DNA of 7,692 nucleotides, taken from Peptoniphilus sp034090345. Lineage in GTDB: Bacteria; Bacillota; Clostridia; Tissierellales; Peptoniphilaceae. The translations under genes were made by a program, and so were the position numbers. Under the pieces are notes generated by a model that was not told where the DNA came from, made no database searches, and was given only the letters and a program-made list of their open reading frames with translations. This document shows positions 1-5,666 of the stretch, in pieces. Each line of letters begins with the position of its first letter. Position 1 is the first letter of the stretch. The stretch lies in contig NZ_JAXDSS010000119.1 of assembly GCF_034090345.1 (NCBI RefSeq), positions 1-7,692 of the forward strand, in the 5' to 3' direction.

Positions 1-79
1 TCCTTATATATTCTCTTTTGTTATTAGTTTTTTTGAGTTCTACTTCTAATTCTTGAATTTGTTTTTGTATATCTTTCAT
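1..79 (-). CDS. Hypothetical protein, N-terminal fragment (runs off left edge)
   Basis: Reading the minus strand from an ATG at 79-77 gives an open frame to the window edge with no stop: 26 residues beginning MKDIQKQIQELEVELKKTNN. The residues are highly charged, with Ile/Leu/Val at heptad-like spacing, which suggests a coiled-coil or helical N-terminus. No Shine-Dalgarno sequence precedes the ATG. A TATAAT box sits only 6 bases upstream of it, so the message would be nearly leaderless, or the true start lies beyond the window. The gene is divergent from the neighbouring capA. No family can be named from so short a piece; that it is coding is inferred from the open frame and biased composition only. 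Confidence 0.45.
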   Translation of the reverse strand, partial: MKDIQKQIQELEVELKKTNNKREYIR

Positions 80-93
80 AATATTATTATACT
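65..93 (+). promoter_or_regulatory. Candidate promoter for capA
   Basis: TTGTAT (65-70) and TATACT (88-93) are separated by 17 bases, giving a plausible sigma-A type promoter: -10 five of six to consensus, -35 three of six. Transcription would start near base 100, leaving a leader of about 50 bases before the capA ATG at 154. A later -10-like TATAAC at 137-142 is too close to the start codon to leave room for the ribosome binding site. In DNA this AT-rich, such matches arise easily by chance. Confidence 0.3.
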
Positions 94-114
94 ACATTAA
101 ATCACACAATTGTA
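86..114 (-). promoter_or_regulatory. Candidate promoter for the leftward partial gene
   Basis: On the minus strand, TATAAT (bases 91-86) is a perfect -10 match. TACAAT (114-109) lies 17 bases upstream as a weak -35. Transcription would begin at about the ATG of the left-edge gene, which has no ribosome binding site, so either the message is leaderless or this box is part of a repeated octamer rather than a promoter. The spacing is seen; the function is inferred. Confidence 0.25.
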
Positions 115-153
115 TCTATTGTTTAACGGATATTAGTATAACTTGGTGATTCA

Positions 154-1302
154 ATGAAAAAACTTATAACAATATTATTATCAATTCTCCTATTCTCAGT
201 GGGAGTACTATACATTTATTCAAATAACAATAAATCTATTAACCTAAATAGCCCGAAAAAGATAGAAAATGAAATATATCGTACTAAAATTTGGGCAACA
301 GGTGACATCATGTACCATATGCCGTTGTATAAATATAATTATGATGCCACCACAGGATTGTATTCTTTCAACACCTACTACCAAAAAGTTTCAGAATATT
401 TAAAAGGTGCTGACTTAGTAATTGGAAATTTTGAAAGCACAGTCAACCCAAACAAATCCATCTCAGGCCATCCAATGTTCAACACCCCGCCCGAAGCTTT
501 GAATTATTTAAAAGACTTTGGTTTCGATGCACTGGCAACCTCAAATAACCACTGTCTTGATTCCGGATACGAAGGCATCCAAACAACTATTGATTCAATA
601 GAAAAAGCCAACCTAAAACACTTCGGCACTCGCAGAGAAAATTCCAAACCTCTAATCATAACTACCAATGGCATTGCAGTTGGTTTGCTATCATATTCTG
701 AAATGTTTAATGGTTTAGACGGACTTGTGCCGAAAGATAAACTTTATGAAATCTCGCCGCTTCAAGAAGATTTAATTTTAGGCGATATACAAAATTTAAA
801 AAGTCTTGGTGCAGATTACATCATAGCCTATCCTCATTGGGGCGTTGAGTATACAAGCGAGCCGTCAGAAACTCAAAAATATTTTGAAAAATTTCTGTTG
901 GATAATGGTGTAGATGCAGTTCTTGGTTCGCACCCTCACGTTCTACAAAGAGCTGAACTAAAAGATAATAAATTTACAATCTACTCAATGGGAAACTCAA
1001 TTTCAAATCAAAGACAACAGTGGATTGGCCATACAGGAGTTGAATCCGGTGTCTTTGTAGAATTGAATTTAATTAAACAAAATGGAAATACAAAACTTGA
1101 AAACTTCATTCTCCACCCAACTTACGTAAATAGATACCAAGACCAAAACGGAAAAATACAATCCGAAGTCGTATTGTATTCAGATATTCTAAACGGTGGA
1201 AAATATAGAAACATTTTAGACCAAAGAACTCAAAATTTTGTCGATTCAAGTTATAACTGGGTCATAAAAAAACTTGGCAGCTTACAAGGTCCACAGAAAT
1301 AA
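154..1302 (+). CDS. CapA family protein (PGA_cap, metallophosphatase fold), membrane-anchored
   Basis: A 382-residue protein of the CapA/PgsA family, proteins tied to poly-gamma-glutamate or other cell-surface polymer synthesis and carrying a calcineurin-like metallophosphatase fold. Residues 1-22 are a Lys-Lys start plus a hydrophobic stretch with no lipobox Cys, so it is probably a signal anchor with the domain outside the membrane. The family's metal-site motifs appear in order: ATGDIM (48-53, D51), GNFEST (91-96, N92/E94), SNNHCLD (130-136, N132/H133), YPHWGVEY (226-233, H228), GSHPHVLQ (258-265, H260/H262) and YSMGNSI (277-283). The length is normal and the gene looks intact. The start follows GGTGAT (145-150), which pairs with the 16S tail. 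No capB, capC or capE partner lies within the window, so polymer synthesis is not established; it could be a stand-alone surface hydrolase. Family assignment is secure, role uncertain. Confidence 0.93.
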   Translation: MKKLITILLSILLFSVGVLYIYSNNNKSINLNSPKKIENEIYRTKIWATGDIMYHMPLYKYNYDATTGLYSFNTYYQKVSEYLKGADLVIGNFESTVNPNKSISGHPMFNTPPEALNYLKDFGFDALATSNNHCLDSGYEGIQTTIDSIEKANLKHFGTRRENSKPLIITTNGIAVGLLSYSEMFNGLDGLVPKDKLYEISPLQEDLILGDIQNLKSLGADYIIAYPHWGVEYTSEPSETQKYFEKFLLDNGVDAVLGSHPHVLQRAELKDNKFTIYSMGNSISNQRQQWIGHTGVESGVFVELNLIKQNGNTKLENFILHPTYVNRYQDQNGKIQSEVVLYSDILNGGKYRNILDQRTQNFVDSSYNWVIKKLGSLQGPQK

Positions 1303-1303
1303 T

Positions 1304-1436
1304 TTTATACTAACCACTAATTAAATTTTTATATTCAGCCAATCCCTGTGAGTGATTCTTTTAACCATTTTTTAGTTAAATTATCCATTATGCTATTATA
1401 CTATTTTGTTAAGGCATAATTAGTGATTAGTATAAA
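1304..1436. repeat. Long imperfect inverted repeat downstream of capA
   Basis: The left arm at 1304-1323 (core tatactaaccactaatt) pairs with the right arm at 1417-1436 (core aattagtgattagtata): 19 of 20 positions are complementary, with one C/A mismatch at 1314/1426. The arms enclose 93 AT-rich bases. A second, smaller inverted pair, attatgc (1387-1393) with gcataat (1414-1420), overlaps the right arm and could form a competing hairpin. The element lies between two convergent genes. No clean target-site duplication and no ORF are visible, so it may be a MITE-like remnant or a structured transcript end. It is not a classic terminator: there is no GC-rich stem and the loop is long. Confidence 0.7.
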
Positions 1437-1494
1437 TATTCATTTCTTACTTCGCATTTCTAACAACTAATATATTTATTTTTGTTAATAGCAT

Positions 1495-2847
1495 TTAATT
1501 AATTGTCTTTTCTCCTCCCATTTTATTCAACTCAACAATCATCATAAATGTACCAATAACAATCATTATAAAATCTACAAGAGGTTGCGTGAACCAAACC
1601 GCTTTCACTCCAAATGCCATTGGCAAGAAAATCATTGCAGGAACAAATAAAAATAGCTGTCTTAACATAACTATAATCCCTGCCTTCTTTCCATTTCCAA
1701 TTGATTGGAAAAATGTAATGCTCATGACCATAACACCATATAAAATAAATACAGAATAGAACAGTCTGAAATTCCCTACTCCTTGCGCTATGATATTTGA
1801 CTCTACGCCAAATAATGAAAGTATCTGACTCGATAACAATAATGACGGAATCCAAAAGACTGCTGCAAGCACAAGACCTCCGATAGAAAATACTTTCATA
1901 GCTTGCCTTACTCTGTCATATTGCTTTGCTCCGAAGTTTGTTCCTACAACAGGCTGCAAACCCTGACTCATTCCCCAAAGCGGAATGAATGAAAAGGCAT
2001 ATACACGAAGCGATGCTGCCATTAAAATTCCGTTTGGATCCCCGCCATATTTAAATGCCATTTTATACAGCATTGTCTGCTGAATCATAAACAAAAGCTG
2101 CATCATCATAGCCGATAAACCTATTGCGAACATTTCTTTTTTTATTCCCACATCAGATTTAATCTTATAGATTCTTACAACTTTACTCTTCCTCAAAAAA
2201 TATTGAAGTGTTATTACAGCTTGAACAAACTGCGCTGTAATCGTTGCAAGTGCCGCCCCTTCAATGGCATATTCACCCATAAGCGTCATTAAAATTGGAT
2301 CAAGAATTATATTGAGTAATGCTCCAAGGCCCATAATCATCATGGCTTTTTTCATCAATCCTTCCCCACGCATGACCATATTTGCAGACTGTGTGAAGTT
2401 TACGAAAATAGAGCCGATAAAAATAACTCTTAGGTATCTGATTCCATAAGCCTTGATTTCACCTGTTGCACCGACCATATCTAAAAAATATGGCGCAAGT
2501 AGTATTCCTCCAACTGTTATGATTGTCGAAAATAAAATCACCCAAAAAATAAGGTTTCCCATGATTTTATCTACAGTTTTCTGATCTCCTTTTCCAATCG
2601 CTCGTGATAAAACAGATGCTGAACCTACACCAAGTAAAGTTGAAACCCCACTGTTAAAAAAAGTAAGCGGCATTGCAACCCCACAGGCGGTCATGGCTAT
2701 CTGTCCAATAATTTTCCCTGCAAATATTCCGTCCATTAACGGATACAGTCCAATTACTACCATCCCGATAACCGCAGGAATAGATAACTGAAACATCAAT
2801 GATATGGGTGTTTTTGTGAGCAATTGTTCTTTAATATTTTCTTTCAT
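1495..2847 (-). CDS. MATE family efflux transporter (MepA-like)
   Basis: A 450-residue integral membrane protein of the multidrug and toxic compound extrusion family, which expels drugs, toxins or metabolites in exchange for Na+ or H+. It has about twelve hydrophobic segments in two repeats. MATE hallmarks include MRGEG (159-163), NIILDP (179-184), the C-half GLQPVVGTNFGAKQYDR region (296-312), QSIGNGKKAG (381-390) and an RQ pair (396-397). The length matches the family. The frame stays open upstream to a GTG at 2922, but the ATG at 2847 is chosen because AAGGAG lies 7 bases before it and MATE homology starts there; the upstream extension is not membrane-protein-like. It is 128 bases downstream of the ECF operon on the same strand, so read-through or a private promoter are both possible. 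Substrate unknown. Confidence 0.95.
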   Translation of the reverse strand: MKENIKEQLLTKTPISLMFQLSIPAVIGMVVIGLYPLMDGIFAGKIIGQIAMTACGVAMPLTFFNSGVSTLLGVGSASVLSRAIGKGDQKTVDKIMGNLIFWVILFSTIITVGGILLAPYFLDMVGATGEIKAYGIRYLRVIFIGSIFVNFTQSANMVMRGEGLMKKAMMIMGLGALLNIILDPILMTLMGEYAIEGAALATITAQFVQAVITLQYFLRKSKVVRIYKIKSDVGIKKEMFAIGLSAMMMQLLFMIQQTMLYKMAFKYGGDPNGILMAASLRVYAFSFIPLWGMSQGLQPVVGTNFGAKQYDRVRQAMKVFSIGGLVLAAVFWIPSLLLSSQILSLFGVESNIIAQGVGNFRLFYSVFILYGVMVMSITFFQSIGNGKKAGIIVMLRQLFLFVPAMIFLPMAFGVKAVWFTQPLVDFIMIVIGTFMMIVELNKMGGEKTIN

Positions 2848-2854
2848 AAACGCT

Positions 2855-2860
2855 CTCCTT
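2855..2860 (-). promoter_or_regulatory. Ribosome binding site fixing the MATE start
   Basis: On the minus strand AAGGAG is followed by a 7-base spacer and ATG at 2847. This site favours the 450-residue protein over a 475-residue version from an in-frame GTG at 2922 that has no visible Shine-Dalgarno sequence. Confidence 0.8.
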
Positions 2861-2975
2861 GTTTTTAATATAATGTCGTTGATAATATTAATTCTCGCAC
2901 TTACTAAACTTATACAAATCACTAAGATTATTTAAATTTCTTTTTATTTCATTTAAACAGTACTTACCATTATTC

Positions 2976-4367
2976 TTAATACTTATAACTTCGAAAATCC
3001 TCTAGAAAAAGAACATAATCTGTTGTTGCATTTATAAATTCAATATCATGAGAAACAATAAATATTATGTTCTCTTTAGTTTTCATTTTCTTTATCAATT
3101 TTGAAATTTTTAACATATTATTATAATCCATTCCACTTGTCGGCTCGTCAAAAAATATAAACTTAGAATTTTTGCATAAGACAGAAGCTATCGCCACTCT
3201 TTGTTTTTGTCCTCCTGATAGGCTCATAGGATGCCTTTTCCTCAATTCATCAAGTCCAAGTCCAATGAGAAGCCTATCTATTTTATCTTGGCTTAAATCC
3301 TTAACTCCAAGTTTTAATTCTTCTTCTACAGAATCTGTAAAAAGTTGATGATTTACATCTTGCATAACAAACGCCGAATTTTTAATTCGTTCTCTTTTGC
3401 TCAATTTTTTACCTTTAAAAATAACTTCACTATTATCCTTTTTATCTAATCCTGTCATGGCACGTAAAAAAGTAGATTTCCCACAACCATTTTTCCCGAC
3501 AATGCCATAAATCTTTCCCAAATCAAAAGATATGTTTTTAAGGATTAACTCACCTTTGTCTTCAAAATCAATTTTCATCATTTGAATACTCAAATCTTTT
3601 CCATGAAGTTTTTGATCTTTACTTATAAGTGTTTTGTGTGTTGAACGAAGTCCGTACTTTCTTAAGCTCTCACTTGATAATGACAAAAACTCTTCTTTAT
3701 TAAAAACTTTCTCTATCTTTCCTTGTTTAATTAAATAAACATAATCAACCAAATCCATTAGATAATAAATTCGATGCTCTGCAAGAATAAGCGTTATTTT
3801 CTTTTCCTTTAAAATTTTTAGCATTTTCATTAAAATATTTATGTGCTTATCATCTAAGTTTGATGACGGTTCATCAAGTACTATAATTTTGCACCCGGAA
3901 ATATATGAAGCAGCTACGCACAATATCTGTTTTTCTCCACCGGATAATTCAAAAATACTGCGTCCAAGTAAATGTTCTATATGAAATATTTTCAGCATTT
4001 CTTGCATACGTGAGTCCATATCTTCTTTAGATAAACCGATGTTCTCTAAATAAAACAAAAGTTCTATTGTAGTATTAACATTAAAAAAATGTGTCTTAGG
4101 ATTTTGAAAAACACTGGCAATTAGCAAGGATACTTCATAAAGCTCTAAGTTCTTTATCTCCTTATCATCAACTTTAATACTCCCTGTTCCACCGGCATTT
4201 TCATAGGTAAATGCTAATCCGTTAATTGAATTTATTATAGAGGACTTTCCACTTCCGCTTTCACCTGTAAGTAAAATACATTCTCCATCAAGAACTTTTA
4301 GAGAAATATTATTCAATATTTTATTATCCTCACCATATGATAAAAAAAGATTTTTTATTTGAAGCAT
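2976..4367 (-). CDS. Energy-coupling factor transporter ATPase, fused tandem A-A' (two ABC domains)
   Basis: A 463-residue cytoplasmic protein with two complete ABC ATPase domains in one chain, which would serve as both EcfA and EcfA' to power the neighbouring T/S membrane module. First domain: Walker A GESGSGKSS (35-43), Q-loop Gln88, signature LSGGE (141-145), Walker B ending D165-E166, switch His198 in AEHR (typical of ECF ATPases). Second domain: Walker A GKNGCGKST (291-299), Gln336, LSGGQ (383-387), D407-E408, His440. All catalytic residues are present in both halves. An in-frame ATG two codons upstream (4373) directly abuts the AGGAGG box; the ATG at 4367 has a proper 6-base spacer and is preferred. 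The 5' end overlaps the end of the T gene by 13 bases, indicating translational coupling. No convincing terminator follows it. YkoD-like double ATPases share this layout. Confidence 0.93.
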   Translation of the reverse strand: MLQIKNLFLSYGEDNKILNNISLKVLDGECILLTGESGSGKSSIINSINGLAFTYENAGGTGSIKVDDKEIKNLELYEVSLLIASVFQNPKTHFFNVNTTIELLFYLENIGLSKEDMDSRMQEMLKIFHIEHLLGRSIFELSGGEKQILCVAASYISGCKIIVLDEPSSNLDDKHINILMKMLKILKEKKITLILAEHRIYYLMDLVDYVYLIKQGKIEKVFNKEEFLSLSSESLRKYGLRSTHKTLISKDQKLHGKDLSIQMMKIDFEDKGELILKNISFDLGKIYGIVGKNGCGKSTFLRAMTGLDKKDNSEVIFKGKKLSKRERIKNSAFVMQDVNHQLFTDSVEEELKLGVKDLSQDKIDRLLIGLGLDELRKRHPMSLSGGQKQRVAIASVLCKNSKFIFFDEPTSGMDYNNMLKISKLIKKMKTKENIIFIVSHDIEFINATTDYVLFLEDFRSYKY

Positions 4368-5047
4368 AGCCATCCTCCTATAACTATTGAAGTCGTCGTT
4401 ATTCCATAGATGAAGTCGATCAAATTTACACCAACCTTGACATATCTAGTTTTTTTTATGGGATTTGCAATACATTTTGTTTCAGCCGCCTTAGATATAT
4501 CATCAGCAATATTAGATGAAATAATTAAAAGAGGTACAACAACATACTCTAAATATTTAAAAGGATTCTTTGTTTCTATTCCCCTTATTTTCATTGCCAT
4601 TTTGATATTTTCTTTTTCTTCCGTAAAAGACGGAAAAAATCGAAACATAACAGCTATGGGAATAGATATGATATTTGGTATTTTTAAGACATCCATAGAT
4701 GAAATAATGCTCCCAACATCTGATGTTTTAATCAAAAATTTCCCTGCAACAAATGGAATATAAAACATACGGATCACAAAAATCAATGAAAAAACCATCT
4801 TTATTACAAACGGCAACTGAGCTAATACCTTGAAATTCGGAGCAAGAAATAGAACGCCGAATAAAAGAATATTTTTTATCGCTTCTTTTCTAAAACCATT
4901 TATTAAGTACATTATGGAAATAATAAATATCAATGCCCATTCCAAAATAGGATGAATGGAATGTACAACAGTTAACCCCAATAATCCCACAACAAAAAAC
5001 TTTGTTATGGGATTTGGATTTAATCTTCTATTATTCTCAATAAACAT
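4355..5047 (-). CDS. ECF transporter transmembrane T component (CbiQ/EcfT family)
   Basis: A 230-residue membrane protein that would link the ATPases to the substrate-binding S component. Hydrophobic segments lie near residues 15-31, 34-50, 56-72, 80-104 and 208-228, with a long amphipathic cytoplasmic stretch (about 108-200) between them, as expected for the coupling helices. The EcfT pattern is visible in FRFFPSFTEEKENI (135-148) followed by AMKIRGI (151-157). The usual Ala-Arg-Gly/Ser coupling signature is altered: the first copy reads Ile-Arg-Gly (154-156) and the expected second copy reads Thr-Lys-Cys (190-192, within AAETKCI). Its ATG shares one base with the S-gene stop (TAATG) and has only a weak Shine-Dalgarno, so translation is probably coupled. 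The ATPase gene starts within its 3' end. Family assignment rests on these motifs, topology and context. Confidence 0.88.
   Translation of the reverse strand: MFIENNRRLNPNPITKFFVVGLLGLTVVHSIHPILEWALIFIISIMYLINGFRKEAIKNILLFGVLFLAPNFKVLAQLPFVIKMVFSLIFVIRMFYIPFVAGKFLIKTSDVGSIISSMDVLKIPNIISIPIAVMFRFFPSFTEEKENIKMAMKIRGIETKNPFKYLEYVVVPLLIISSNIADDISKAAETKCIANPIKKTRYVKVGVNLIDFIYGITTTSIVIGGWLCFK
4374..4379 (-). promoter_or_regulatory. Ribosome binding site deciding the ECF ATPase start
   Basis: On the minus strand AGGAGG lies directly against one ATG (4373-4371) and 6 bases before a second in-frame ATG (4367-4365). A zero-base spacer is too short for normal initiation, so the second ATG is the likely start. 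The box lies inside the last codons of the upstream T gene. Confidence 0.75.
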
Positions 5048-5628
5048 TAAACAATACCCGCTTTGTTAAAGTGTTTCTTAAGAAGAGCCTTTCCAATATA
5101 TGCTCCAATAATTCCACCTATTAAAGCACCGGCATAAACTAATAACATATTTGGATAGGTAATTAACTTTTCTAAAGCTTCTACATATTCTTTCCCCATC
5201 ATCATTGATAATTTAATATATTTTTCTTTTGCCCATAGCATTTGCATTAAAGATCCGCAAATCCATGTATTAAAAATAGCAAAAGCAAACATGTTGTATT
5301 TAAAAGAATTATACTCACCCATTTTTCTTATCATTTCAGCAATAAACATAACGACAATGGCATGAACTGCTATTACATAGGTATGCCCCATAGCAAACAT
5401 CAATAAAGGGGATAGTATTCCTAATATAAATAAGCCCCAAGGTTTTTGAACCTTTGCCATAAATAACATAATAATTGTGCCTGTTACAATACCAAGAATA
5501 CTAGGATAGATTAAGAATAAAATAGGTACCATCCCTATCATTCCTACGCCAAACATCACTACAAAATAGATAACGGCAAATACACCTATGGTTACTAAAT
5601 CTTTAATTTTTAACTTCTTTTCTTTCAT
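5047..5628 (-). CDS. MptD/Trep_Strep family putative ECF transporter S component
   Basis: A 193-residue membrane protein with six hydrophobic segments (about 11-30, 34-57, 62-80, 83-100, 111-131, 160-180), the size and topology of an ECF substrate-binding subunit. The N-terminus (KIKDLVTIGVFAVIYF) and C-terminus (GKALLKKHFNKAGIV) match the pattern I recall for the TIGR02185 Trep_Strep/MptD family. Substrate is unproven for most members; from memory, some streptococcal relatives are linked to heme. Met is abundant (18 of 193 residues, including MMM at 142-144), and His82 and His89 lie in the fourth segment region, compatible with but not proof of a metal or heme-like ligand. The ATG follows AAGGGAG with a good spacer. 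It lies 38 bases after the ABC gene and overlaps the T gene by one base, so it is part of one operon. Confidence 0.88.
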   Translation of the reverse strand: MKEKKLKIKDLVTIGVFAVIYFVVMFGVGMIGMVPILFLIYPSILGIVTGTIIMLFMAKVQKPWGLFILGILSPLLMFAMGHTYVIAVHAIVVMFIAEMIRKMGEYNSFKYNMFAFAIFNTWICGSLMQMLWAKEKYIKLSMMMGKEYVEALEKLITYPNMLLVYAGALIGGIIGAYIGKALLKKHFNKAGIV

Positions 5629-5666
5629 TTTCTCTCCCTTAATAAAAATTTTTCATTTTCTAATTT

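Noticed and set aside
1461..1487. Possible terminator hairpin after the MATE gene (taacaa / ttgtta)
   Set aside because: A six-pair AT-rich stem with a 15-base loop is too weak, and no proper U-tract follows on the minus strand.
1532..1855. 107-codon minus-strand frame within the MATE gene
   Set aside because: Out-of-frame shadow of the MATE gene with low-complexity, non-family composition.
2264..2449. 61-codon plus-strand frame within the MATE gene
   Set aside because: Antisense shadow of a conserved MATE region; no independent start signal.
2848..2922. 25-residue N-terminal extension of the MATE protein from a GTG
   Set aside because: No Shine-Dalgarno before the GTG, while a strong AAGGAG precedes the ATG at 2847 where the family homology begins.
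2931..2957. Possible terminator after the ECF operon (tttaaat / atttaaa, 13-base loop)
   Set aside because: The stem is only 7 A/T pairs with no following T-run on the transcribed strand; such pairs are expected by chance in AT-rich DNA.
4410..4763. 117-codon plus-strand open frame antisense to the T component
   Set aside because: It lies wholly inside a well-supported membrane-protein gene on the other strand; its hydrophobic look is the mirror of that gene's codons, and no ribosome binding site or promoter supports it.
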